A stretch of 64,000 nucleotides of DNA from Zunongwangia mangrovi. GTDB taxonomy: Bacteria; Bacteroidota; Bacteroidia; Flavobacteriales; Flavobacteriaceae. The DNA is taken from contig NZ_FOKV01000009.1 in NCBI RefSeq assembly GCF_900112105.1, positions 62,001-126,000 on the forward strand. The letters run 5' to 3'. The stretch's first letter is position 1; the number at the start of each line of letters is the position of its first letter. Under the pieces are notes generated by a model, which worked only from the letters and a program-made list of their open reading frames with translations, was not told the DNA's origin and searched no databases. Of the stretch, positions 15,913 through 24,724 are shown piece by piece. Made by a program: the position numbers and the translations under genes.

Positions 15913-17352
15913 ATGGAAAAACCGAATGTTTCAGCATTCTATAAAATATTGATTAATGATTTAGGTTTCCAACCCCGTGCAAAACAGAATATTGCCTTAC
16001 AGCAGTTAGCCCAGTTTGCGGTAGAGGGAACTAATGACGATCTTTTTTTGTTAAAGGGCTTTGCAGGAACTGGAAAAACCACAATTATTAGTGCTTTTGT
16101 TAAAAACCTATGGAAAATTCGGAAATCTGGCGTTTTAATGGCGCCAACCGGGCGTGCTGCAAAGGTAATTGCTAATTATTCGAAAAGAGAAGCTTTTACG
16201 ATCCATAAGAAAATCTATTTTCCGAAGAAATCTGGGGCAAGCGGAATTCATTTTGTTTTACAACCTAATAAGCATAAGAATACCATTTTTATTGTAGACG
16301 AAGCTTCTATGATCGCCGATCATCCAGGTGATTCCAAAAATTTTGATAATGGATCTTTGCTGGATGATCTAATGGAATATGTTTATAGTGGCCATAAATG
16401 TCAGTTGATTTTCATTGGAGATACGGCGCAGCTTCCACCGGTAAAAATGGATATGAGTCCGGCCTTAGATCAGGATAAATTACGCACCGGATTTTTTAAG
16501 GAAGTTGGTCATATTCAGTTAGATGAAGTGGTAAGGCAAAGTGAAGAGAGTGATATTTTGCATAACGCAACTTTAATCAGGGAGGCTATTCGTGAAGAAT
16601 TTTACGAAAGCTTCAAGTTTGAGCTTGGTCCAAAAGCAGATGTTATAAGGCTGGTAGACGGTTACGAGATTATGGAAGCGATCCAGGATGCTTATCATAC
16701 TTTAGGGAACGAAGAAACCAGTATTATCGTAAGATCGAATAAACGAGCCAATCAATATAATCAGCAAATTAGATCCCGAATTCTGTTTCAGGAGGAAGAA
16801 ATTTCTGCCGGGGATTATTTAATGGTGGTTAAGAATAATTATTTCTGGGTAAAACCAACTTCAGAAGCTGGTTTTATTGCGAATGGAGATATTGTAAAGG
16901 TTTTGGAAATTTTTGCGATAAAAGAACTTTATGGTTTTCGTTTTGCTGAAGTTTCTGTCCAGATGGTCGATTATCCAAAAATGCGTCCATTCGAAACGGT
17001 GGTGATGTTAGATACGCTAACCAGTAACACTCCATCACTTACTTTTGAAGAGTCCAATCAACTCTACCAGGAGGTAATGAAGGATTATGAAGACGAAACG
17101 GCCAAATACAAGAAGTTTTTAAAAGTAAAGAACAACAAATATTTTAATGCGTTACAGGTTAAATTCTCGTATGCTATTACCTGCCATAAAAGTCAGGGTG
17201 GTCAATGGAACACCGTTTTTATAGAACAACCTTATTTGCCTAATGGCGTGGGGAAAGAATACCTTCGCTGGTTATACACAGCGGTAACGCGTGCAACCGA
17301 TAAATTATATTTAATTGGTTTTAAGGATGATTTCTTTGTTGCAGAGGATTAA
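15913..17352 (+). CDS. RecD-like superfamily 1B DNA helicase
   Basis: This 479-residue ATP-dependent DNA helicase is related to RecD2/Dda. Walker A is GFAGTGKTT (49-57), motif II FIVDEASMI, motif III FIGDTAQLPPV, and the C-terminal UvrD_C_2 block has YAITCHKSQGGQW and WLYTAVTRATDKLYL (motifs V-VI). There is no N-terminal RecB-interaction domain or long RecD2 extension, so it is probably a stand-alone helicase acting at replication or repair intermediates, not part of RecBCD. It has its own promoter, divergent from the pseudopilin-like gene; kdsB follows after about 60 bases. Confidence 0.88.
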   Translation: MEKPNVSAFYKILINDLGFQPRAKQNIALQQLAQFAVEGTNDDLFLLKGFAGTGKTTIISAFVKNLWKIRKSGVLMAPTGRAAKVIANYSKREAFTIHKKIYFPKKSGASGIHFVLQPNKHKNTIFIVDEASMIADHPGDSKNFDNGSLLDDLMEYVYSGHKCQLIFIGDTAQLPPVKMDMSPALDQDKLRTGFFKEVGHIQLDEVVRQSEESDILHNATLIREAIREEFYESFKFELGPKADVIRLVDGYEIMEAIQDAYHTLGNEETSIIVRSNKRANQYNQQIRSRILFQEEEISAGDYLMVVKNNYFWVKPTSEAGFIANGDIVKVLEIFAIKELYGFRFAEVSVQMVDYPKMRPFETVVMLDTLTSNTPSLTFEESNQLYQEVMKDYEDETAKYKKFLKVKNNKYFNALQVKFSYAITCHKSQGGQWNTVFIEQPYLPNGVGKEYLRWLYTAVTRATDKLYLIGFKDDFFVAED

Positions 17353-17416
17353 CTAAATTTAAACAGACTGACTGTCTTTAAAAGCTTATTTTAGAAAAAA
17401 CTAATCAATATTTTTG

Positions 17417-18169
17417 ATGAAAGAAAAACTTAAGATCGTCGCGATGATTCCGGCAAGATATGAAGCTTCTCGATTTCCGGGGAAATTAATGCAGGATCTA
17501 AACGGAAAACCAGTAATTCAAAGAACTTACGAAGCTGCTAAAAATACCGGACTTTTTGACCAGGTGTATATCGTGACCGATAGTGATCAAATATTTCTTG
17601 CTGCTTCTAAATTTGGCGGTAAAGTTATAAGAAGTAAAAAAGAACATGACTGCGGAAGCGACCGTCTTGCAGAGGCCGTTCATGATATGGATGTAGATAT
17701 TGTTGTGAATGTGCAAGGTGATGAGCCATTTATCGATAAATTAAGCTTAGAGCGATTACTGAATGTTTTTCAGGATGATGATGCGGCAAGTATCGATCTT
17801 GCTTCATTAAAAGTAGCAATACAGGATAGCGACGAAATTACCAATCCTAACAATGTAAAGGTAATTACAGATCATAATGATTATGCGTTGTATTTTTCCA
17901 GATTTCCTGTTCCTTATCCCAGAAATACAGATATCAAGGTGATTTATTACAAACACATTGGTATTTATGCGTTTAGAAAACAAGCACTTTTGGATTTCTA
18001 TAATTTGCCGATGCTGCAATTAGAGAATGCTGAAAAAATTGAGTGTATTCGTTATTTAGAATATGGTAAGAATATAAAAATGGTAGAGACTGAAATGCAA
18101 ACCATTGGGATAGACACTCCTGAAGATTTAGAGCGAGCAAAAAAATATCATCAATCTTTAGAAAATTAG
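17417..18169 (+). CDS. kdsB: CMP-KDO synthetase
   Basis: 3-deoxy-manno-octulosonate cytidylyltransferase, 250 residues, activates KDO with CTP for lipopolysaccharide inner core synthesis. The nucleotide-binding N-terminus [25 protein letters not shown] (about residue 95-105) and the C-terminal [11 protein letters not shown] are diagnostic. I choose the ATG at 17417; an in-frame TTG directly before it (17414) is a less likely start. kdsC lies in this window at 30.5 kb, on the opposite strand and not linked. A hairpin terminator follows. Confidence 0.95.
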   Translation: MKEKLKIVAMIPARYEASRFPGKLMQDLNGKPVIQRTYEAAKNTGLFDQVYIVTDSDQIFLAASKFGGKVIRSKKEHDCGSDRLAEAVHDMDVDIVVNVQGDEPFIDKLSLERLLNVFQDDDAASIDLASLKVAIQDSDEITNPNNVKVITDHNDYALYFSRFPVPYPRNTDIKVIYYKHIGIYAFRKQALLDFYNLPMLQLENAEKIECIRYLEYGKNIKMVETEMQTIGIDTPEDLERAKKYHQSLEN

Positions 18170-18204
18170 ATTTAAGCTGAAAAAAATAGAAGCTAAAATT
18201 CTAT

Positions 18205-18240
18205 AAAAACGGCCAGTATTTTAGAATACTAGCCGTTTTT
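18205..18240. terminator. bidirectional terminator between kdsB and photolyase
   Basis: AAAAACGGC...AGTATT pairs with AATACT...GCCGTTTTT with one internal mismatch and a four-base loop, flanked by A- and T-runs. It sits between convergent genes and serves both. Confidence 0.8.
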
Positions 18241-18274
18241 CTTTGGCAATACAGAACATATTACTAACTAACAA

Positions 18275-19588
18275 TTAATTGTTGCTCACTGCTGCTTTGT
18301 AAGTAGAAAGGGCACGTTCTCTGGCTTCTTTATGATCTACCATTTTTTCAGGATAATCGTCGGTGCCAAATTCTTCAACCCATTCTTTTATATATTTTTT
18401 TTCTTTATCAAATTTATCGATTTGTGTCGTAGGATTAAAAATTCTAAAATAAGGAACCGCATCTACACCGCTTCCGGCAACCCATTGCCAGTTTCCTACG
18501 TTGGAGGACATTTCGTAATCCAGAAGTTTTTCAGCAAAATAAGCTTCTCCCCAACGCCAATCGATTAGCAAATGCTTGCACAAAAAGCTTCCTACCAACA
18601 TTCTAACCCTATTGTGCATAAAACCAGATTTATTTAATTGGCGCATACCAGCATCTACAAGTGGAAAACCTGTTTTCCCTGCTTTCCATTTTTCAAACTC
18701 ATCTTTATTATTTCTCCATTTTATATTGTCGTATTTGCTTTTAAATGCATCGGTAACGGTAGAAGGATTGTGATAAAGAACCTGCATAAAAAACTCTCGC
18801 CAAACTAGTTCTTGTAAGAAGGTCTTGTTACTTTCATTATTAGCTTTCTTAACCATTTTTCTAACGCTCACAGTACCAAATCTAAGATGCGGACCTAATC
18901 GGCTTGTGCCATCTTTTGCAGGGATATTTCTGGTACCTTCATATTCCTGAATAAGCGTTGGCGTAGTATCGAAATTGGGCACTTTCAATGAAGATTTTTT
19001 AAATCCAATATCGCTTAAACTTAAGTTTGGTAGCCGGGTGTTTTTGATAAGATTATCTAAATACTGACTAGTATAGTGTATTTTGAGATCGATATCTTTA
19101 AAATGTTGCATCCAGGTTTTCATGTAGGGTGTATACACTACATAAGGATCGCCATCACCTTTTACAACCTCGTCTTTTTCAAAAATAACCTGATCTTTAA
19201 AAGTCTCAAATTCAGCATCATTTTCTTTCAATAATTTCTGAATTTTTTCATCACGGTCTTTAGCGTAAGGCTCGTAATCGCGATTGGTAAATACTTTACC
19301 AACATAATAATCTTTAAATAACTCTTTGAAGACTTCTTCAGGTTTACCATGATACATAGCCAGAGATGAACTATGATTATCCTGAAGCTCACTTCTCATA
19401 TCCTGTAGCGTTTCAAAAATAAAGGTCACTCTTGCATCATCTTCAGGTAAGCTATCTAAAATTTCAGGATCAAATATAAAAATTGGTAAAACCGGATGAT
19501 TTTCTTTCAAGGCAGCCAAAAAACCTACATTGTCGTCTAATCTTAAATCTCTACGAAACCAAAATATATTTATTTTGTCTTTACTCAT
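18275..19588 (-). CDS. phrB: deoxyribodipyrimidine photolyase
   Basis: This 437-residue FAD enzyme repairs UV cyclobutane pyrimidine dimers using blue light. It has the antenna-domain start INIFWFRRDLRLDDN, the FAD/DNA region TSRLGPHLRFGTVS, the block LVWREFFMQVL and the C-terminal GFPLVDAGMRQL, HNRVRM and WQWVAGSGVDA signatures. I use the ATG at 19588; the frame runs open to 19648 but that part is inside the upstream SDR gene. Its start overlaps the SDR stop by one base (TAATG), so the SRPBCC-SDR-photolyase genes are translated from one message. Class I CPD photolyase is likely; a cryptochrome role is not excluded. Confidence 0.92.
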   Translation of the reverse strand: MSKDKINIFWFRRDLRLDDNVGFLAALKENHPVLPIFIFDPEILDSLPEDDARVTFIFETLQDMRSELQDNHSSSLAMYHGKPEEVFKELFKDYYVGKVFTNRDYEPYAKDRDEKIQKLLKENDAEFETFKDQVIFEKDEVVKGDGDPYVVYTPYMKTWMQHFKDIDLKIHYTSQYLDNLIKNTRLPNLSLSDIGFKKSSLKVPNFDTTPTLIQEYEGTRNIPAKDGTSRLGPHLRFGTVSVRKMVKKANNESNKTFLQELVWREFFMQVLYHNPSTVTDAFKSKYDNIKWRNNKDEFEKWKAGKTGFPLVDAGMRQLNKSGFMHNRVRMLVGSFLCKHLLIDWRWGEAYFAEKLLDYEMSSNVGNWQWVAGSGVDAVPYFRIFNPTTQIDKFDKEKKYIKEWVEEFGTDDYPEKMVDHKEARERALSTYKAAVSNN

Positions 19589-20286
19589 TACGAAATGTTT
19601 AGTGTTGAAAGTCCGCCGTCTACACCAAGAATTTGTCCTGTGATCCAACTACTTTCTTCACTTAATAAAAATGCGGAAATATTTGCAATATCGGCTGTAG
19701 TTCCTACACGTTTTAGTGGGTGACGCTGATCCATCTTTTCCTTTTTCTTTTCGTTATTCAGAAGCTTTTCAGCAAGTGGAGTATCTGTTAAAGAAGGGGA
19801 AACTACGTTAACTCTTAAACTAGGGGCATACTCGGCTGCCAATGATTTAGCGAAACCTTCTATAGCACCTTTTGCTGCCGCCACACTAGTATGAAATGGC
19901 ATACCTACTTTTACCGCCACACTACTAAAAAATACCAGGCTAGCCTGATCTGCCGATTTTAATTTCGGCATTAAAGCATTTACAACGTTAATTAAACCAA
20001 AGAAATTGAGTTGCATTTCCTCTTCAAAATCTTTCGGTTTAAGCATTTTAAAAGGTTTAAGATTTATACTTCCCGGGCAGTAAACGAGTCCGTCTAATTT
20101 TTCAGGAAGATCAAGAGAAGAAATATCATCTTTCAATACATCGAATTCAAAATGTGTAATATCTAGTTCTCCAAGATCAGCTTTATTCCTTGAAGCCACA
20201 TAAATATTATGCTCTTGGTAAAGTTTTTTAGCAATTTCGAATCCAATTCCGGTAGAACCTCCAATAAGTAGAATATTCTTTTCCAT
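19588..20286 (-). CDS. SDR family oxidoreductase lacking the usual catalytic Tyr
   Basis: This 232-residue short-chain dehydrogenase-like protein has the Rossmann motif GGSTGIG (9-15), NFFG near 94, the active-site Ser region VFFSSVAV (about 121) and a C-terminal DGG motif (GVDGGLST). The catalytic YxxxK motif is not normal: Lys139 is kept within SVAAAKG, but the position four residues earlier is Val135, not Tyr. Related proteins of this subgroup keep an SxAxAKGA sequence, so it is a family trait more than a mutation. It lies between SRPBCC and photolyase genes and probably has a role in the same light or UV response; the substrate is unknown. Confidence 0.82.
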   Translation of the reverse strand: MEKNILLIGGSTGIGFEIAKKLYQEHNIYVASRNKADLGELDITHFEFDVLKDDISSLDLPEKLDGLVYCPGSINLKPFKMLKPKDFEEEMQLNFFGLINVVNALMPKLKSADQASLVFFSSVAVKVGMPFHTSVAAAKGAIEGFAKSLAAEYAPSLRVNVVSPSLTDTPLAEKLLNNEKKKEKMDQRHPLKRVGTTADIANISAFLLSEESSWITGQILGVDGGLSTLNIS

Positions 20287-20287
20287 A

Positions 20288-20794
20288 TTAGTTTAATATA
20301 TCTTGTTTAAGTGTAGCATCTTTATTTTGTTGTGGTGCTTTATATTCTCCAAAGAGCTCGACCAATTTCTTTTTACGATACGCAAATATTTCTTCAAGTT
20401 TAGGTTTCACCATAAAAGGATGCGCCAAATTTCCCAATTTCCCCATAGGTAGTTTGTAATCTACAATGTCTTCCATCTCTACACCGCCTTCGATTTCTTT
20501 AATAAAATGTTTGTGATGCCATAAAGTATAAGGTCCAAATCGCTGTTCGTCCACAAAATATTCGCCTTCTTTTACATGAGTTATTTCGGTTACCCATTTC
20601 GTTTTAATACCGGCAATTGGTGTCACGATATATTGAATGATCTGACCTTCGAACATTGGGCGATCGCCACCCGAAGTGATATCAAATCCCATATAATCTG
20701 GAGTAATAGTTTTAAGATTTTTAGGATCAGACAGAAAATCCCAAGCCTGTTTTTTAGAAATAGGAAGTTTTTGGAACGTATGAATTTGGTACAT
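20288..20794 (-). CDS. SRPBCC family protein
   Basis: This 168-residue START/Bet v1-like ligand-binding fold protein begins YQIHTFQKLPISKKQAWDFL (strand, then the helix over the cavity) and contains the strand pairs WVTEITHVKEGEYFVDEQ and GPYTLWHHKHFI. Proteins of this subgroup are often annotated as cell-division inhibitors without good proof. It is the first gene of the SRPBCC-SDR-photolyase operon, one base from the SDR start. The ligand is unknown. No clear promoter was found in the 180 bases upstream. Confidence 0.82.
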   Translation of the reverse strand: MYQIHTFQKLPISKKQAWDFLSDPKNLKTITPDYMGFDITSGGDRPMFEGQIIQYIVTPIAGIKTKWVTEITHVKEGEYFVDEQRFGPYTLWHHKHFIKEIEGGVEMEDIVDYKLPMGKLGNLAHPFMVKPKLEEIFAYRKKKLVELFGEYKAPQQNKDATLKQDILN

Positions 20795-20974
20795 TTAGTA
20801 TCGTTTTAAGATTTGAATAAAATTACGATTCAAAATGTTTAATTAAAAATTATATTAGTTAAACAAATTGTAAATGATAATAGTTCATTACTATTTTTCG
20901 GTCATAAAATGGAATCTAAATTAATTTTCAATGCTAATGTTGCTATCTTTAACAAAACTTAATCTTACGCAATA

Positions 20975-21814
20975 ATGAAAAAACTACTACAATTATTTAT
21001 TTTAATTTTAGGTATATCTGTATCTGCACAAATACAGGCACCGCAACCAAGTCCGTCTGCAAAAGTAGAGCAGGTGGTAGGTTTAACAACTGTAACATTA
21101 GATTATTCTCGTCCTGCTATGCGAGGTAGAACAATCTTTGGGGACTTAGTACCATTCGGTGAAATTTGGAGAACAGGAGCTAACGAAAACACGGTTATCG
21201 GTTTTTCTGATGATGTAGAAATCCAGGGACAAACTTTAAAAGCTGGAAAATACGCTATTTATACGATTCCAAATAAAGATAGCTGGGATGTAATGTTCTA
21301 TAAATCGACCAACAACTGGGGGAATCCTCAAAACTGGGATGATAATATGGTTGCTTTAAAAGCAAAAGCTGAGGTTGTTGAAATGCCAATGGAAATGCAA
21401 AGCTTTACTATTCTTATCGATGAGCTTGCAAACGACGGCGCAAACTTAAATTTCTTATGGGAAAATACGGTAGCTTACCTTCAATTTTCAGTACCTACAG
21501 ATGCTAAAACTATGGCTAGTATCGATAGAGTAATGAGCGGTCCTGGAGCAGGCGATTTTTACGCTGCGGCGGCTTATTATCATGATGCCGATAAAGATTT
21601 GAACAAAGCTTGGGATTGGATCAATAAAGCTATTGAAGCTAATCCAAATGCTTACTGGATGCTAAGAAAGAAATCATTGATCGCGGCAGATCTTGGTAAA
21701 AAAGATGAAGCGATTGCAGCTGCAAAAAAATCTTTAGCTGCTGCTGAAAAAGCCGGCAATAAAGATTACGTAAAAATGAACAAAGATTCATTAGCAGAAT
21801 GGGGAGCTAAATAA
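20975..21814 (+). CDS. secreted DUF2911 protein with TPR-like tail
   Basis: This 279-residue exported protein has a signal peptide ending SVSAQ (about residue 18), followed by a DUF2911 domain (about 25-175, with GRTIFGDLVPFGEIWRTGAN and KAGKYAIYTIP) and a helical repeat segment (about 190-279) of TPR type. DUF2911 proteins are common in Bacteroidota and are periplasmic or surface exposed; the function is unknown. A box TATCTTTA about 22 bases upstream may be a -7 element. The gene is followed by a perfect hairpin terminator and then a palindromic repeat element. Confidence 0.85.
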   Translation: MKKLLQLFILILGISVSAQIQAPQPSPSAKVEQVVGLTTVTLDYSRPAMRGRTIFGDLVPFGEIWRTGANENTVIGFSDDVEIQGQTLKAGKYAIYTIPNKDSWDVMFYKSTNNWGNPQNWDDNMVALKAKAEVVEMPMEMQSFTILIDELANDGANLNFLWENTVAYLQFSVPTDAKTMASIDRVMSGPGAGDFYAAAAYYHDADKDLNKAWDWINKAIEANPNAYWMLRKKSLIAADLGKKDEAIAAAKKSLAAAEKAGNKDYVKMNKDSLAEWGAK

Positions 21815-21840
21815 TTAAACTCTAAAACATACAATATCAA

Positions 21841-21870
21841 AAAAAAGCTGTTCGGGAGAACAGCTTTTTT
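21841..21870 (+). terminator. hairpin terminator after DUF2911 gene
   Basis: AAAAAAGCTGTTC / GAACAGCTTTTTT with a GGGA loop: a perfect 13-base-pair stem with terminal T-run. It may also serve the convergent Gfo/Idh operon. Confidence 0.85.
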
Positions 21871-21875
21871 GATTT

Positions 21876-21929
21876 ATTGGCACCGCCAAATGGTATAATA
21901 CTACGAGGCTTGCCCCGAGGTAGTTTACT
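21876..21929 (+). repeat. REP/MITE-like element, short copy
   Basis: This intergenic element begins ATTGGCACCGCCAAA and ends CCCGAGGTAGTTTACT, the same ends as the 99-base copy at 35083-35181, but it lacks the 45-base middle. The junction is at GGCTTGCC, a sequence present twice in the long copy. It lies between convergent DUF2911 and Gfo/Idh genes. Confidence 0.8.
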
Positions 21930-21944
21930 ATAGTGTCGATATTA

Positions 21945-22916
21945 TCAATATTCTAAACCAATTTTTTTCCGAACGCTATCCAGCATTTCGATGAGTTCTA
22001 AACTTTTAGCAAAAGTCATTTCTGTACTTTCTTTTCTGCCTTCCAATAACATTTGACCTACATGTTCGGCTTCAAAATTATATCCATTTGATGCAACACC
22101 AAATTCCTTTGTGAAACTTTCATTTTCAGTAGTGATCACGACCGAGCTTGGCTGGTGAAATCTTGGCTTTATATAAATTTCAGCCTTTTCTAATTTTATG
22201 GTAGCTGAGACTTCAGTAGTCTTATCTACAGAACTATAAAGCTCGGCTTTTACATTTTCAGGGTATATAAATGTAGCGTGGCATCGAGCATCAACATCGG
22301 TTTTGGTCATTTTAGCCGTAGCTTCGATTTTTTCTGGCTTCCCTAAAAAGCTTAGCGCAGCGAAAATGGGATAAATTCCTATGTCCAGTAGACTACCGCC
22401 TCCTAAAGATTTGTTGTAGATCCTACTTTCAGCATTAAAAGGTGCATCGAATCCAAAATCGGCTTCCATCGAAAGAACTTTACCGTATTTCCCAGATTTG
22501 ATAATTTCAGTAGTATATTTAAAATGAGGAAGAAAATGAGTCCACATAGCTTCCATTAAAAATATATCCTGTTTTTGTGCAAAATCGATCATTTCTTTTA
22601 CCTGATCTTTATTCATGGCAAAAGGTTTTTCACACAAAACAGCCTTCTTATGCTTCAGGCAAAGCAGCGTATGCTCGTGATGAAAGACATGAGGAGTCGC
22701 AATATAAATTGCATCTACTTTAGGATCATTAAGCATTTCGGTATAACTTCCGTAGGCTTTATCGGCGCCCATTTCTTCCGAAAAAACCCTGGCTTTTTCT
22801 AAAGAACGGCTGGCTGCTGCATACAAATTAGCATTCTCAACATGCTCTAATCCTAAAGCAAATTTTTTGGCGATCTTTCCCGGTCCTAAGATGCCCCAGT
22901 TTATTTTTTTACTCAT
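21945..22916 (-). CDS. Gfo/Idh/MocA family oxidoreductase
   Basis: This 323-residue NAD(P)-dependent oxidoreductase acts on sugars or polyols. It has the N-terminal Rossmann loop WGILGPGKIAKKF, DAIYIATPHVFHH and the hallmark EKP in LCEKPFAMN (about residue 97), then a C-terminal alpha/beta domain with GGGSLLDIGIYP. No Tat signal is present, so it is cytoplasmic. It is the last gene of an operon with an SSS transporter, a 36-residue membrane protein and a secreted PIG-L deacetylase, which suggests that it oxidises a sugar made available by those proteins (inference). Confidence 0.88.
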   Translation of the reverse strand: MSKKINWGILGPGKIAKKFALGLEHVENANLYAAASRSLEKARVFSEEMGADKAYGSYTEMLNDPKVDAIYIATPHVFHHEHTLLCLKHKKAVLCEKPFAMNKDQVKEMIDFAQKQDIFLMEAMWTHFLPHFKYTTEIIKSGKYGKVLSMEADFGFDAPFNAESRIYNKSLGGGSLLDIGIYPIFAALSFLGKPEKIEATAKMTKTDVDARCHATFIYPENVKAELYSSVDKTTEVSATIKLEKAEIYIKPRFHQPSSVVITTENESFTKEFGVASNGYNFEAEHVGQMLLEGRKESTEMTFAKSLELIEMLDSVRKKIGLEY

Positions 22917-22917
22917 T

Positions 22918-24612
22918 TTATGCGTTTTTAGGTTGAATTCTGGTCATTTGCAGTAGCAATGCAATACTAATTACTAAAAGACAGCCCAGAACGTTTAACC
23001 ATAGGTAAGGTAGAATATCGAAAAAATAAACTGCGATTACAATTATTTGGGTAATTATTGCTGAAATAAAAACAGCATTACTTTTAACGAATTTGATAAA
23101 AAAGGCAAGTAAAAATATACCCAGAACGTTGCCGTAAAAAATAGAACCAATAATATTGACAAGCTGAATTAAATTATCAAAAAGATCGGCCACGCTGGCA
23201 AAAATTATCGCCAAAGCGCCCCACATTAGCGTAAACCATTTTGATGCTTTTAAATAATGATTTTCATCTTTATCTTCTTTAATATTTCTGCGATAAATGT
23301 CCATTGTGGTGGTCGAAGCCAACGCATTAAGTTCTGATGCGGTTGAGGACATTGCAGCACATAAAATTACCGCCAGTAAAAGACCAATAGCACCTCGCGG
23401 CAGATTATTCAGTATAAAATGGATAAACACATAATCTTTATCATTGCTCTCGGCATTGGTTTTTGCCGCGTCGATAAACATTTTTGCTTTTTCTCGATTT
23501 TCAAACTCCTTATTTGTTAATGCTGACAATTGATCTTTAAATTGCTGATTTTCGGTTTCAGAAATATTATCGAGTTTATCAGCATAATTTAAAGTCAGTT
23601 TTTGCTTTTGCTCCTGAAGTTCACGGTGTGTTATCATTAGATCTTCGTACTGCTGGGCATAATCTGAATTTAAAACCGCCTCAGTTGCTGCTGGATTGAA
23701 GTTTAGCGGAGTATCATTAAATTGATAGAAAACAAAGACCATTACCCCAACAAGTAAAATGAAGAATTGTAATGGCACTTTCAGGAATCCGTTAAAGATC
23801 ATTCCAAGCTGACTCTCCCTTACGCTTCGTCCAGAAAGATAGCGCTGTACCTGGCTTTGATCTGTACCAAAGTAAGAAAGGGATAAAAATGTTCCACCAA
23901 TAATTCCGCTCCAAAAAGTATAGCGATTATTAAAATCGAAGGAAAAATCCAATACATTCATTTTGCCTTCGCTTCCGGCAATTTCTAAGGCTTTAGTAAA
24001 AGTTATATTTTCAGGGAGATAATATAGTATGATAAAAAAAGTAGCGATCATTCCTGTTAAGATCACCGCCATTTGTTGTTTGTGCGTTACACTAACAGCT
24101 TTTGTTCCTCCAGAAACCGTATAGATAATTACCAGTACGCCTATCAATAATGTAAGTGTAGTAAGATCCCAACCTAAAACTGCAGAAAGGATAATCGCCG
24201 GTGCGAAAATTGTAAGTCCTGCCGCCAATCCGCGCTGAATTAAAAACAATAAAGCGGTTAAAACTCGTGTTTTCTGGTCGAATCTGGATTCTAAATACTC
24301 GTAAGCGGTGTAAACTTTTAATCGGTGATAAATAGGAATAAAAACGATACAGATAATAACAATAGCGATAGGCAGCCCAAAGTAAAACTGAACAAATCCC
24401 ATCCCGTCATTAAAAGCCTGTCCCGGTGTAGATAAGAATGTTATAGCACTGGCTTGTGTTGCCATAACAGATAATCCAATTGTCCACCATTGGGCATCGT
24501 TACCACCTTTTATAAAATCCTGTACGTTTTTACTACCACGGGATTTGTAAACACCATACCAAACAATCGAACTTATGGTAACTATTAAAATTATCCAGTC
24601 AATTAATTGCAT
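22918..24612 (-). CDS. sodium:solute symporter (SSS family)
   Basis: This 564-residue inner-membrane transporter couples solute uptake to sodium. It opens with helix IDWIILIVTISSIVWYGVY, then WWTIGLSVMATQASAITFLSTPG (TM2, sodium-site region) and about 13 helices in all. An unusual hydrophilic, helical, charge-rich segment covers about residues 299-395 between two membrane helices, without hydrophobic stretches. The substrate is not visible; the neighbours suggest a sugar or deacetylated amino sugar. It begins one base after the stop of the 36-residue gene and is followed by the oxidoreductase after one base. Confidence 0.88.
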   Translation of the reverse strand: MQLIDWIILIVTISSIVWYGVYKSRGSKNVQDFIKGGNDAQWWTIGLSVMATQASAITFLSTPGQAFNDGMGFVQFYFGLPIAIVIICIVFIPIYHRLKVYTAYEYLESRFDQKTRVLTALLFLIQRGLAAGLTIFAPAIILSAVLGWDLTTLTLLIGVLVIIYTVSGGTKAVSVTHKQQMAVILTGMIATFFIILYYLPENITFTKALEIAGSEGKMNVLDFSFDFNNRYTFWSGIIGGTFLSLSYFGTDQSQVQRYLSGRSVRESQLGMIFNGFLKVPLQFFILLVGVMVFVFYQFNDTPLNFNPAATEAVLNSDYAQQYEDLMITHRELQEQKQKLTLNYADKLDNISETENQQFKDQLSALTNKEFENREKAKMFIDAAKTNAESNDKDYVFIHFILNNLPRGAIGLLLAVILCAAMSSTASELNALASTTTMDIYRRNIKEDKDENHYLKASKWFTLMWGALAIIFASVADLFDNLIQLVNIIGSIFYGNVLGIFLLAFFIKFVKSNAVFISAIITQIIVIAVYFFDILPYLWLNVLGCLLVISIALLLQMTRIQPKNA

Positions 24613-24613
24613 G

Positions 24614-24724
24614 TTAGGCGAAAGATTTCATTATAAAATAAAAGGCAATAATATAGATAGCGTTAGCAATAAGCACTGCGGTGTAACGCATTTTCCATTC
24701 GTATTTCTCTGGCTTTTCTTCCAT
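24614..24724 (-). CDS. 36-residue single-helix membrane protein
   Basis: This short gene encodes a 36-residue protein with a charged N-terminus (MEEKPEKYEWKMR) and one hydrophobic helix (about residues 14-32, YTAVLIANAIYIIAFYFIM). Its ATG overlaps the PIG-L stop as TAATG and its stop lies one base before the ATG of the symporter gene, exactly the spacing expected of a translated operon member. No other frame explains this gap. The topology suggests a small subunit or stabiliser of the symporter; this is inferred, with no known family recognised. Confidence 0.75.
   Translation of the reverse strand: MEEKPEKYEWKMRYTAVLIANAIYIIAFYFIMKSFA

Noticed and set aside
17409-17416. TATTTTTG directly before kdsB, a perfect -7 box
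   Set aside because: It ends at the base before the kdsB ATG, so a transcript would start inside the gene and lose the essential N-terminal nucleotide loop; chance in an A/T-rich sequence is more likely.
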